Made by a program: the position numbers and the translations under genes | Origin: Opitutia bacterium UBA977 | Lineage (GTDB): Bacteria; Verrucomicrobiota; Verrucomicrobiia; Opitutales; Coraliomargaritaceae | Direction of reading: 5' to 3' | Assembly (NCBI GenBank): GCA_002292345.1 | Contig: DBBT01000137.1 | Span: 1-30,398, forward strand | DNA: 30,398 nt | Shown here: positions 23,234 through 30,398 of the stretch, piece after piece | Position numbering within the stretch: position 1 is the stretch's first letter | Layout of the letters: each line of letters starts with the position of its first letter | The notes under the pieces: generated by a model | Database searches by the model: none | Told to the model about the DNA's origin: nothing | The model's input: only the letters and a program-made list of their open reading frames with translations

Positions 23234-24784
23234 ATGTCCAAGCCTAAAAAATACCTCACCCGCCGCGAATTTTTAAAAGCCGGCACGTGCGGTGCGATGA
23301 CTATCGGGCCGCTGGTAAATACGATTGCCCAGCTCTCCCTCGTCAATTCAGCAGCAGCGAGTGTGTTAGGGGGCGGTTCTATTGGCACCGACTACAAGGC
23401 CTTGGTTTGTATTTTTCTGCGTGGAGGATGTGATACCAATAATATCTTAATCCCTGTTGGAGTGAACCCGCTGGCTGAGGTATATGCGGCGGATCGCGGT
23501 GCGGTTGCAGTGCCCAATGGAGTCGTGAATGCGTCTTACAATCCCGATGGCAATGATGACACTATACCGATTGCGGTGCCTGGGCTGGAGCCGATGGGGC
23601 TGCATCCAAACTTGCCTAATTTGGCTGAAATGTATGGAGGCGGGGAAGCTGCCTTTATCACCAATGTGGGCACGCTGGCCGAACCCACCACACAGTCGAG
23701 CTATAGTACCAGTAGTCTGCCTAAACAGCTTTTCTCGCATTCAGATCAAGTGACGCAGTGGATGTCGTCGATTTCAGATAAACCCTACGAGTCAGGTTGG
23801 GGCGCACGGGTGGCGGATCTTTATCACGATACTTGGAATGAGCTTAATCCGACTTCGATGCTGATCACGGCGGCTGGCACCAATCAGTTTATGAACGGCG
23901 GTTACAATAGCCAATACTCGGTTACTTCGACTGGGGCGATCAGTTTGGCTGGGTTTGGTACCAACTATGCCAGTGCGCTGGATGGCTCAGGAAATTATTT
24001 AGGTACTTCTCAGGGTAATCGACTCAAAGCTTTAGAGAAGATTATGCAGTATAGTCACGCGCACATTATTGAGGAAGGTTACAGTCAGGTGATACAAAGT
24101 GCCAGAGAGAATGAATCGGTGATTAGCGAAGCGATTGCAGTAGAGGCCTCATTAGGGATTAATTTTGATGCAATCTGGGCCGAAAAAGGAGCGACCAGTA
24201 ATTTAGCGACGGAGCTAAAAGCCGTGGCTAGGTTGATTGCAGGTCGTGAGTGTCTCGGTAATAAACGCCAGATCTTCTTTGTCGATCTGGGTGGCTTTGA
24301 TACGCATTCGAATTTAAATGGTCGCTTGAATTCGTTGCTTACACAGTTGGATCAAGCGGTCGGTGCCTTTAACGCAGGCATGAAAGAATTGGCGATCAAA
24401 GACGCCAATTTCGAATATGATAAAGTGACGACCTTCCAAGCTTCCGACTTCAATCGCACGTGGACGCCCAATGGCACTGCGACAGCCTCGGCTGGCACCG
24501 ATCACGCTTGGGGCACGCATACCTTTGCATTTGGCGGCGCCGTCAATGGAGGTGACTTTTATGGGAGTTTTCCGACACTTGGTGTTGGCACCGCCGATGA
24601 TGTGCCGAGTGGTTCTCGTGGTCGTTGGATTCCGACCACGGCGGTCGACCAACTTGGGGCGAAGGTAGCGAATTGGTTCGGCGTGCCGGCTGCCAGCAGC
24701 GAGATGGCAGCGATCTTTCCGAATCTTTACCGCTTCGAAGATCCATTTGATCTGTCCGGTAGTGCGAACCTTGGCTTTATTTAA
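23234..24784 (+). CDS. Tat-exported DUF1501 protein
   Basis: 516 residues beginning with a twin-arginine signal (TRREFLKAGTCGAMTIGPL). The DUF1501 body, related to the alkaline-phosphatase/sulfatase superfamily, is recognised from ALVCIFLRGGCDTNNILIPVG, GLHPNLPNLAEMYGGGEAAF, SHSDQVTQWMSS, and the C-terminal IFFVDLGGFDTHSN and GTDHAWGTHTFAFGG. DUF1501 and DUF1800 genes are partners in many bacteria, and this pair is separated by only 5 bases, so the two proteins probably act together outside the cytoplasm. Their substrate is not known. The following gene begins one base after the stop, indicating translational coupling. Confidence 0.95.
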   Translation: MSKPKKYLTRREFLKAGTCGAMTIGPLVNTIAQLSLVNSAAASVLGGGSIGTDYKALVCIFLRGGCDTNNILIPVGVNPLAEVYAADRGAVAVPNGVVNASYNPDGNDDTIPIAVPGLEPMGLHPNLPNLAEMYGGGEAAFITNVGTLAEPTTQSSYSTSSLPKQLFSHSDQVTQWMSSISDKPYESGWGARVADLYHDTWNELNPTSMLITAAGTNQFMNGGYNSQYSVTSTGAISLAGFGTNYASALDGSGNYLGTSQGNRLKALEKIMQYSHAHIIEEGYSQVIQSARENESVISEAIAVEASLGINFDAIWAEKGATSNLATELKAVARLIAGRECLGNKRQIFFVDLGGFDTHSNLNGRLNSLLTQLDQAVGAFNAGMKELAIKDANFEYDKVTTFQASDFNRTWTPNGTATASAGTDHAWGTHTFAFGGAVNGGDFYGSFPTLGVGTADDVPSGSRGRWIPTTAVDQLGAKVANWFGVPAASSEMAAIFPNLYRFEDPFDLSGSANLGFI

Positions 24785-24785
24785 A

Positions 24786-25361
24786 ATGCATTTCAGAAAC
24801 CTTGCCTTTGCGGGCAGCTTGATTGTGTTGGGCCTGTGCGTCTACTGGTTGCTGCAACCAGATGCAGCCCAAGATACTGAGCAATCAAGCGACGAGGTCG
24901 CTAGCCAGAACGAGGAGATCGACCAGCGCTTGGCTCCTTCCAAACTGACGCGGGTGGTGGAGGTGCCCGAACCGAATGATCCCCGAGTCAATCGGCTACC
25001 CGATGGACGAGTTGAATACTTGATCGCATTTGATACCAGTATGCAGATCAATCAAAACGCAGATCCTTTGCAGTCGATCTATGCCGTCGAACAGCTCTTC
25101 GCAGATTATCGTTATGCGTATAAAGAAAATCCAGTCGGCAGCGAGAATGCCGAAATTACACAGCAATTACTCGGTAAAAACCCCAAACGCATCGTCTTTA
25201 TTGATCCTCGCTGCGCCGCACTGCGCGGTACTGAACTCGTTGACCAGTGGGGCACTCCATTTTTCTTTCACGCACTGTCGGGGCAACACATGCAAGTGCG
25301 CTCAGCCGGTCCGGATCGACAACTCTGGACGGCAGATGATGTGTTTGTCGAAAATAGCTAG
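24786..25361 (+). CDS. Membrane-anchored protein with pseudopilin (GspG)-like C-terminal motif
   Basis: 191 residues from the ATG at 24786, one base after the DUF1501 stop; an earlier in-frame start at 24747 would overlap DUF1501 and delay the membrane segment. Residues about 5-23 (LAFAGSLIVLGLCVYWLL) form a single N-terminal membrane anchor or uncleaved signal, followed by an acidic, Gln-rich spacer. The C-terminus (VDQWGTPFFFHALSG, then SAGPDRQLWTADDVF) matches the D-x-WG-x-P ... S-x-G-x-D-x-x-x-x-T-x-DD pattern of type II secretion major pseudopilins, a Ca-binding C-terminal loop, but no prepilin peptidase site is seen. Its place as third gene of the operon suggests it helps assemble or display the DUF1800/DUF1501 products. 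Function otherwise unknown. Confidence 0.82.
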   Translation: MHFRNLAFAGSLIVLGLCVYWLLQPDAAQDTEQSSDEVASQNEEIDQRLAPSKLTRVVEVPEPNDPRVNRLPDGRVEYLIAFDTSMQINQNADPLQSIYAVEQLFADYRYAYKENPVGSENAEITQQLLGKNPKRIVFIDPRCAALRGTELVDQWGTPFFFHALSGQHMQVRSAGPDRQLWTADDVFVENS

Positions 25362-25378
25362 CCGCGAGTTCGCTTATT

Positions 25379-25534
25379 TTAGCCGCCGGTGCCCTTTTTT
25401 TTGCGCTTGGTGGGCTGCACCTTTTTGCCTCTCTTTGCTTTGCTTGTATTTGCTTGTGGGTCGCCTGCGTTCCAGCGCTTAGCTTCTGATAGCCGCTGAT
25501 TTAGTTTCTTATGATTACATGTATCCCAATCCAT
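25379..25534 (-). CDS. Small, very basic 51-residue protein of unknown function
   Basis: A short frame in the 456-base gap 25362-25817. It starts MDWDTCNHKKLNQRLSEAKR, continues WNAGDPQANTSKAK and ends in a Lys/Arg-rich tail (KRGKKVQPTKRKKKGTGG). An AGGAAAG Shine-Dalgarno sequence lies 5 bases before the ATG at 25534, better than for most genes here, and the composition (amphipathic helix, then basic tail) looks protein-like. It converges on the DUF1800 operon, leaving 17 bases between stops. The basic tail would suit RNA or DNA binding, but I recognise no family and assign no function. The remaining 283 bases up to 25817 hold no convincing gene and would serve as a divergent promoter region with DUF2062. 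Confidence 0.6.
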   Translation of the reverse strand: MDWDTCNHKKLNQRLSEAKRWNAGDPQANTSKAKRGKKVQPTKRKKKGTGG

Positions 25535-25817
25535 TGATTCTTTCCTGTTTAATTTTTCCGACTAATGACATGCTGTGCACACTTTTTCTGAGTGGCGCGA
25601 AGTTGCACGCCTTATTCTGCCTTGTCCATCCTGTTCCGTGGCGAGCTTAGGCGATCACTTGGCCCTCAAGTGCTTGCTTCTGCATGCGCGTTACGCATCG
25701 GATCATCTTTGTGATTAATTATTAAGTCGTACTCCTTTGCTGTACAGTCAGCCACTGCGGAGGCGTTCTTGTTGTCTCATCTCAGTAAGTTTCTTTTACT
25801 GCTGACGATTAAACTGT

Positions 25818-26285
25818 ATGTTTAAAAAACTAAATTTAGTCGTGGTCAGACAGCTGAAGCAAGGGCTTGGGCAACAGGCCTGTTGTCATGCGATTGCAGC
25901 ATCGTTGGTGATCGGACTTTTTCCGATTATGGGATTTTCGACTTTAATGAATACTTTTAGCGCGGCGGTTTTTCGACTAAATCAGCCAGTGGTGCAGGTT
26001 TGTAACTGGATCATTGCTCCGGTTAAAATTGCCCTCATTTTCCCCTTTTTACGGTTAGGTGAGTGGCTGTTTCAAGCGAAGCCTTTTCGCCTCAGCCTGG
26101 TCGACTTTAGTGCGCGCTTCTTTAGTGATGTCGCTGCCACGACTGTTGAATTTGCATGGACCTTCGCTCATGCGATCGTGGGTTGGCTAATCTGTGCCCC
26201 TTTGATTTATTGTATTATCTTTCGAGTCTCGAAGACACTGGTTCCCAACAGGCTAACGAGTGATCTAAGCCGTGTCGCGGAGTAA
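25818..26285 (+). CDS. DUF2062 membrane protein
   Basis: 155 residues. The DUF2062 core is visible in CHAIAASLVIGLFPIMGFST (first membrane span after a basic N-terminus) and FRLNQPVVQVCNWIIAPVKIALIFPFLRLGEWLF (loop and second span), with a further hydrophobic segment near 115-135 (FAHAIVGWLICAPLIYCIIF). DUF2062 proteins are small inner-membrane proteins, often alone or fused to glycosyltransferases, with no settled function. The gene stands alone, with 204 bases of non-coding sequence before the next gene (26286-26489) in which I see nothing distinct. No clear Shine-Dalgarno sequence precedes the ATG. Confidence 0.88.
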   Translation: MFKKLNLVVVRQLKQGLGQQACCHAIAASLVIGLFPIMGFSTLMNTFSAAVFRLNQPVVQVCNWIIAPVKIALIFPFLRLGEWLFQAKPFRLSLVDFSARFFSDVAATTVEFAWTFAHAIVGWLICAPLIYCIIFRVSKTLVPNRLTSDLSRVAE

Positions 26286-26489
26286 GTGATCTGCAAATCG
26301 GTTTAGTTCAGCGGCTGTTCCCCTTTGCACTGCTTGAAGTGACTGGGTCAATTTACTGTAGCCGATTATTTCGATGGGTTTGTGTTCTAAGGTGCGCTAC
26401 AGTGACCCGATATTTGTCAAATGTTACTGCCAACGAACTATTCTATTCCAATTCATAGCAAATAGAGTTTACTGATTCATCATTACTTT

Positions 26490-26834
26490 ATGTTCACGTT
26501 CTTCTGTTTACTGTCGATTGTATCCTTCTTCTGCTATGGAGCCAGTTGTGTCTTTTCCGACCACATGGTTGTCGAGTTTAAGCGCTATGGCTTAGCGCCG
26601 TTTCGATTGCTCACTGGATATTTGCAACTCCTTGGAGCGACTGGGCTCTTGCTTGGCTTGCTCGCGAGTCCCGCCATCGGGCTGATTGCTTCGATCGGAC
26701 TTAGCGCCCAGATGCTACTTGGCTTCTGCGTGCGTTTACGGATTCGAGATACTATTTGTCAATGCTTACCCTCGTTTATCTATATGTGTGTCAACGCAGG
26801 GCTAGCGTGGGAATTCCTCAGTCGCTACCGTTAA
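26490..26834 (+). CDS. DoxX-like membrane protein
   Basis: 114 residues with four predicted membrane segments (about 1-22, 38-60, 62-83 and 91-110). The segment VVEFKRYGLAPFRLLTGYLQLLGATGLLLGL is the DoxX-like signature (polar Glu-Phe-x-Arg-Tyr-Gly, then a Gly/Leu-rich helix). Small DoxX-family proteins occur in bacterial inner membranes and have been linked to redox and thiol stress in some species; nothing here shows a specific role. Its stop codon overlaps that of the convergent DoxX-family gene on the - strand within the shared bases TTAA. Confidence 0.83.
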   Translation: MFTFFCLLSIVSFFCYGASCVFSDHMVVEFKRYGLAPFRLLTGYLQLLGATGLLLGLLASPAIGLIASIGLSAQMLLGFCVRLRIRDTICQCLPSFIYMCVNAGLAWEFLSRYR

Positions 26835-27199
26835 GTAGCTAATGCGATAATGCCGATGCACAAGGCTAGCATCACCAGCGCAGGAATCGATTTTTTGAAC
26901 GGATCCTTCACTTTGAGGTGCATTAACAGCGCGCCTAGCATGAGTAGCCCGAGTAGGCTCGCAAAAGGGGTAATTAGCGATTCAAAGTATACACCTAGAA
27001 TCAAGGCAAGTGCAGCGGTGATTTTCAAGCCGCCGATCAAGTAAACGCTCCAATTCGGCAGGCCATAATGGGCAAATTCGGCCTTCATATCCGCTGCTGT
27101 TCCGCCGCGGTAGGCGGTGCCTTGATTGTAACGAAGGAGCCAGACATTAAGAATCCCGAGGCCAGCGATCAGCTGTAATAGATGTTGAATAGTGTCCAT
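26831..27199 (-). CDS. DoxX-family membrane protein
   Basis: 122 residues, four predicted membrane segments (about 7-24, 53-73, 76-96 and 104-121). The loop between the first two (DMKAEFAHYGLPNWSVYLIGGLKITAALALILGVY) carries the DoxX-type features: EF-x-x-Y-G-L-P followed by a G-G-x-K-x-x-x-A-L-x-L helix. It is similar in plan to the gene it faces (26490-26834), so the two may be diverged paralogues now oriented tail to tail. The role is unknown. The 124 bases downstream of the 84-residue gene and before this gene's start (27200-27323) hold nothing I can identify. Confidence 0.83.
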   Translation of the reverse strand: MDTIQHLLQLIAGLGILNVWLLRYNQGTAYRGGTAADMKAEFAHYGLPNWSVYLIGGLKITAALALILGVYFESLITPFASLLGLLMLGALLMHLKVKDPFKKSIPALVMLALCIGIIALAT

Positions 27200-27323
27200 G
27201 AACGAAATGTGGCTGATCTCTAGGTTTTAGTCAAATACAGTAATTGCCCTGAATGAAATTCGGCGGTGCGCAGGTAATCGACTATTGGTCGATGCCGAAT
27301 CGATGCTCAAAGTCCTTTGCTTA

Positions 27324-27578
27324 TCAGCTTGTGGCATTGGATGCATTAATGGGGCGCTTAGCAGAGGAAGTTCTTAGCATTGCCTCGACCCGCTGCATAT
27401 AAATGGCGTGTTGCTCTGGATTATGGTAAGAGCCCGCTGCGTGCGGCTCTGGTTCTGTGTTTGGCGGCTGGTTAGGAATTATGTGGGTCTTACGCTGCGT
27501 GCCTAGTTCGTAGCTCAGTTGAAGGCCTTCGCCATTGGCCTGCTGTGTGACTTGTAGATTTTTTTTCTTAGTGTGCAT
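27324..27578 (-). CDS. Unrecognised 84-residue soluble protein
   Basis: A small protein with no family I recognise. It has no signal peptide or membrane span. The N-terminus is Lys-rich (MHTKKKNLQVTQQ), the middle is Pro/Glu/His-rich (PNQPPNTEPEPHAAGSYHNP) and a short helix-prone segment (HAIYMQRVEAMLRTSS) sits near the end. The coding potential is judged from composition alone, so it could be spurious. It is divergent from the CIA30 gene, with 138 bases between the starts that would hold both promoters. Confidence 0.5.
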   Translation of the reverse strand: MHTKKKNLQVTQQANGEGLQLSYELGTQRKTHIIPNQPPNTEPEPHAAGSYHNPEQHAIYMQRVEAMLRTSSAKRPINASNATS

Positions 27579-27716
27579 TTCAATCTATCGTACAGCCGTG
27601 ATTTACCCAACAAAAAACAATAAATGCTTCATCGTGTGCTTTTTACACTACTGGATCACAAAGTTTTTCGACCCAGACTCTTGCGTATGTGACACAGTTG
27701 GGCAATTTCTGCACGA

Positions 27717-28301
27717 ATGAAAATGACATCGGTATTAATCGTCAGTATGATCGCTATTTCTGTGTGCGCGGCATCGATCTTGGCAGAACCACAGATGACA
27801 GCAGAGATGAACACACTTTTTAAATTCACTGGTGAACACGCCGACAAGCCATGGCTGAGTAGCAACGATGGCGTTATGGGCGGCCGCTCTGCTGGCAGTG
27901 CGACGATCGGTGACGATGGAATGCGCTTCAGTGGCACTCTTTCGCTGGAAAACAATGGTGGTTTTTCTTCAGTATACACCCGTTGTAATTTTGATCTTTC
28001 GGATGCTGAAGGGGTCCGCCTGAGAGTGCTTGGTGATGGCCGCACTTATCAGTTGCGCTTCCACAGTGACGCAATCTTTCGTGAGCGGTGGGCGGTTAAT
28101 TTTGCAGCGGATTTCCAAACTACCGCAGGTGAGTGGATTGAGGTGTTTGTGCCTTTTAGCGAATTAGAGCAAAGTTGGCGAGGACGTCAGCTCTCGGGTT
28201 ATACCTTTAATGCTAAAGACATTCGACGCATGGCGCTGATGCTCGCAGATAAACAAGCTGGGCCTTTTTCTCTGCGGATCGCTTGGATCGCGGCGAAATG
28301 A
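27717..28301 (+). CDS. Secreted CIA30-domain protein
   Basis: 194 residues with a Sec signal peptide (about 1-23, ending SILA). The CIA30 beta-sandwich (named for complex I intermediate-associated protein 30) is clear from WLSSNDGVMGGRSAGSATI, FSGTLSLENNGGFSSVYTR and the C-terminal FSLRIAWI strand. In bacteria CIA30-domain proteins are often exported, and a link to respiratory complex assembly is not established; carbohydrate-binding-like sandwich folds are structurally close. It is followed by a hairpin and then the convergent photolyase gene. Either ATG 27717 or ATG 27723 could be the start. Confidence 0.88.
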   Translation: MKMTSVLIVSMIAISVCAASILAEPQMTAEMNTLFKFTGEHADKPWLSSNDGVMGGRSAGSATIGDDGMRFSGTLSLENNGGFSSVYTRCNFDLSDAEGVRLRVLGDGRTYQLRFHSDAIFRERWAVNFAADFQTTAGEWIEVFVPFSELEQSWRGRQLSGYTFNAKDIRRMALMLADKQAGPFSLRIAWIAAK

Positions 28302-28321
28302 AAATTCGTTGAACGCGGTCA

Positions 28322-28363
28322 GTCACGATGCAGCAGCATTGCTAGTCTAGCATTGCGCGTGAC
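28322..28363. terminator. Hairpin between convergent CIA30 and photolyase genes
   Basis: GTCACG (28322-28327) pairs with CGTGAC (28358-28363), and inside them TGCTA and TAGCA close around a 3-base loop, with bulges between. It fills the 64-base gap between two gene ends and would form in transcripts from both sides, so a bidirectional terminator is likely. No strong T-tract follows on the + strand. Confidence 0.5.
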
Positions 28364-28365
28364 GC

Positions 28366-29877
28366 TTAATCGTTGAAATTTATTTCTGTTTGAGCGCTGG
28401 CAGATTTTGCAGCTTTCGAATGGCTTCGCACTGTTTTGCGACTGCCGTGTTGCTTGACGATGGCTTGTGCCTCATTAAAAAAACCGTCGCCGCGCCGAAG
28501 TGCGTAAATTCGCTGCATGGCTTGTTTGCGCGCAAGCTTTTCATCGACGATCGGCATTGGGTAGCCATTTAGTTTATGCGGCAATACCCATGGCTGATGA
28601 ATGCTTTGAGCCGAATAGTCGGCGAGTTCTGGAATCCATTTACGGATGAATTGCCCTTCGGGATCATGATCCATACTCTGTTTGATTGGATTATAGGCGC
28701 GGATGGTATTAATGCCGGTAGTGCCCGACTGCATTTGACACTGACTGTAGTGAATGCCGGGCTCGTAGTCGGTAAATAGCCGTGCGAGGTGCAGCGCGGG
28801 GGCTTTCCAATCGAGCCAGAGGTGGTAACTGGCGAAGCTCATCAGCATCGCACGCATGCGGAAATTAATCCATCCTGTCGCACTCAGCGCGCGCATACAG
28901 GCATCGATCATGGGGTAGCCAGTGCGCCCGTTTTTCCATGCCTCGAAACGGTCGCTGTCGGGCGTCTTTTCGCGCAGCGAATCATACGCAGTGTGAAAGT
29001 TTTCGAATTCGATGCGTGGTGCGTCTTCAATTTTTTGGATGAAGTGACAGTGCCAGTGCAGCCTGCTATTGAAGGATCGAAGTGCCGCAGGCCATTTCCC
29101 TTTTTTACCTCGCGGTTGTCCTTTGACTGCCAGGCTGCGTTGTTGGCAGGCAGCAACAATTTCGCGCAATGAAAGGGTGCCGAAGGCGATGTGAGCGGAG
29201 AGGCGAGAGCAACTGTCAAAAGCAGTCACGGGCGAAGACATTTCACTGCTGTAATATTCGCCACGCGTGTGCAGAAAACTTTCGAGCAGCGCGAGTGCAT
29301 GGCAGCGGCCGCCGGGCTGTGTGGCCTCTAGGTGCGTCGGGTGTAGCTTCAATTCGCTGGCCGAAGGCATCGATTCTGAAGTCGTGACGACTGACTGTAA
29401 TGCCTGTGGCGCGTCGAGGCAGACTTGGTTCATCAGCGCTTGCCATTGGCGACTCCAGCCATCTCTATTATGCCGCCCACGAACCACAGCAAATTGCCGC
29501 GGTTGATGCCATGGGATGTTCTGTTGGCGTGCCCAGCGTTGAACGCTCCGATCTCTGCGGTAAGTCCAGTCGTTCCAGGTTTCCTGATGCGACCAGAGTG
29601 CTTCGATCGAGTGTTCGTCGTGCAGGGCCTGCAGAATATCGCTGGCGTTGCCACAGCGAACGACCAGTGGGATGCCGTAGTGCTCAATTAGTTGTGCATT
29701 GAGTTCGGCAAGGCTGTCATTGAGAAAGCAATAGTGGCGATGACTGAGGTCGGGTTGTTGCCAGAGCTCAGGCTCCAAAATATACAGCGGCACTATCGGG
29801 CCGTGGCAAGCGGCTTCGCTGAGTGCCTGGTGGTCGGCAATTCTCAAATCTCGCTTGAACCAAACTACGTGTGCCAT
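28366..29877 (-). CDS. FAD-dependent DNA photolyase (cryptochrome/photolyase family)
   Basis: Light-driven repair of UV pyrimidine dimers. 503 residues: the N-terminal antenna domain begins HVVWFKRDLRIADHQAL and includes LWSHQETWNDWTYRRD; the C-terminal FAD domain has LSAHIAFGTLSLREI, RTGYPMIDACMRAL, TGWINFRMRAMLMSFASYHL, HYSQCQMQSGTTGINTIRAYNP and IRKWIPEL. The C-terminal tail is Lys/Ser-rich. It lies 17 bases after the stop of the iron-sulfur photolyase-like gene, so the two form an operon read leftwards. The Cys-x-Met-Gln-Ser-Gly-Thr-Thr-Gly segment fits CPD photolyases, but a cryptochrome role cannot be excluded. No clear Shine-Dalgarno sequence is seen. Confidence 0.94.
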   Translation of the reverse strand: MAHVVWFKRDLRIADHQALSEAACHGPIVPLYILEPELWQQPDLSHRHYCFLNDSLAELNAQLIEHYGIPLVVRCGNASDILQALHDEHSIEALWSHQETWNDWTYRRDRSVQRWARQQNIPWHQPRQFAVVRGRHNRDGWSRQWQALMNQVCLDAPQALQSVVTTSESMPSASELKLHPTHLEATQPGGRCHALALLESFLHTRGEYYSSEMSSPVTAFDSCSRLSAHIAFGTLSLREIVAACQQRSLAVKGQPRGKKGKWPAALRSFNSRLHWHCHFIQKIEDAPRIEFENFHTAYDSLREKTPDSDRFEAWKNGRTGYPMIDACMRALSATGWINFRMRAMLMSFASYHLWLDWKAPALHLARLFTDYEPGIHYSQCQMQSGTTGINTIRAYNPIKQSMDHDPEGQFIRKWIPELADYSAQSIHQPWVLPHKLNGYPMPIVDEKLARKQAMQRIYALRRGDGFFNEAQAIVKQHGSRKTVRSHSKAAKSASAQTEINFND

Positions 29878-29894
29878 TGTCGATGAGTCAGTGC

Positions 29895-30398
29895 TTATAC
29901 AATTTCACCTGCGTCAAGTGCCTGTAAGAACTGGGTGCTGTCTGCGCGGATTAGGTCTACCTTCGCGGCGTCCATCTTGCCCAAAGTTCGGTAGGGCATG
30001 CCCATTCGTGGATTCGCTCCAAGCTTGTCTTGCTGGCGGATTAAAAAATCCCAATAGAGGTAATTAAACGGGCAGGCATCCGGCCCGTTCTTTTTCGAAA
30101 CCTTATAGGAACAGCCTTTGCAATAGTCTGACATGCGGTTGATGTAGGCTCCGCTGGCTGCGTAGGGCTTCGATGCGAGCACGCCACCATCGGCGAACAG
30201 CACCATGCCACTCACATTAGGCAGTTCTACCCACTCGTAAGCATCCGCATAGACGATCCAGAACCACTGGTTGACCTCTTTGGGGTTGAGGCCAGCCAAT
30301 AGTGCAAAATTGCCGAGCACCATTAACCGCTGAATGTGGTGCGCATGCGCATTTGCTTTGGTTTCGACCACACATTGACGCAGGCAGTTCATCTTAGT
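29895..30398 (-). CDS. Iron-sulfur cryptochrome/photolyase-related protein, 5' part beyond the window
   Basis: The frame runs off the window end (codons for Thr-Lys precede the first visible Met), so this is only the C-terminal 167 residues of a protein normally about 500 long. It matches the FeS bacterial cryptochrome/photolyase group (prokaryotic 6-4 photolyase-like): AHAHHIQRLMVLGNFALLAG, VYADAYEWVELPNVSGM and SKPYAASGAYINRMSDYC. Predicted 4Fe-4S ligands are one Cys near the visible start (NCLRQC), the pair C-x-x-C (YCKGC) and the Cys in DACPFNYLYWDFL. Together with the downstream classical photolyase it would give repair of both main UV lesions. Confidence 0.92.
   Translation of the reverse strand, partial: TKMNCLRQCVVETKANAHAHHIQRLMVLGNFALLAGLNPKEVNQWFWIVYADAYEWVELPNVSGMVLFADGGVLASKPYAASGAYINRMSDYCKGCSYKVSKKNGPDACPFNYLYWDFLIRQQDKLGANPRMGMPYRTLGKMDAAKVDLIRADSTQFLQALDAGEIV

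Noticed and set aside
25640..25770. Possible 29-codon - strand peptide ending HAEAST
   Set aside because: It would need a GTG start with no ribosome site and is preceded closely by a stop; too short to support.
25362..25817. tRNA or other structured RNA in the gap
   Set aside because: No cloverleaf or conserved RNA element could be found by eye; the gap holds the small basic gene and otherwise plain sequence.

Overview
The window looks like chromosomal DNA from a marine Verrucomicrobiota-type bacterium (Opitutae/Puniceicoccales-like). This is inferred from gene content: many secreted S1 sulfatases and fucosidases without any SusC/SusD pair, Tat-exported Gfo/Idh oxidoreductases, a DUF1800/DUF1501 pair, and few clear Shine-Dalgarno sites. 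No rRNA, tRNA, CRISPR array or transposase was seen.

Region 1 (1-16811, all + strand) is a polysaccharide-degradation cluster, most simply read as a sulfated fucan (fucoidan-like) locus. In order it holds a 5'-truncated sulfatase, a DUF5703-type (alpha/alpha)6-barrel protein with an inserted lectin module, a scar of decayed sulfatase sequence, a Tat-exported fusion of two phosphoesterase domains, two more S1 sulfatases, a GH29 alpha-L-fucosidase, a Tat-exported Gfo/Idh/MocA oxidoreductase and a 1601-residue GH95 + GH141-like + PDZ protein. Sulfatases would strip sulfate esters, GH29/GH95/GH141 would release fucose, and the phosphoesterase and oxidoreductase would deal with other decorations or modified sugars. 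The substrate is inferred, not shown. A pair of inverted REP-like palindromes and two shorter palindromes lie around the GH29 gene.

Region 2 (16993-25361) begins with a leftward, stand-alone bacterial nitric-oxide synthase oxygenase gene. It is divergent from a tight three-gene + strand operon: a giant secreted DUF1800 protein (EF-hand-like, CHRD and lectin modules), a Tat-exported DUF1501 protein, and a small membrane-anchored protein with a GspG-like C-terminal motif.

Region 3 (25362-30398) is housekeeping and stress-type: a 51-residue very basic small protein on the - strand, a DUF2062 membrane protein, two convergent DoxX-like membrane proteins whose stop codons overlap, an unknown 84-residue protein, a secreted CIA30-domain protein, and a leftward pair made of an iron-sulfur cryptochrome/photolyase (cut by the window end) and a classical FAD photolyase.

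The strongest leads are the GH95-GH141-PDZ fusion, the NOS with an altered substrate pocket, the double phosphoesterase, the decayed duplicate of a phosphoesterase/sulfatase gene junction, and two unrelated secreted proteins that each carry a lectin module whose halves are in swapped order.
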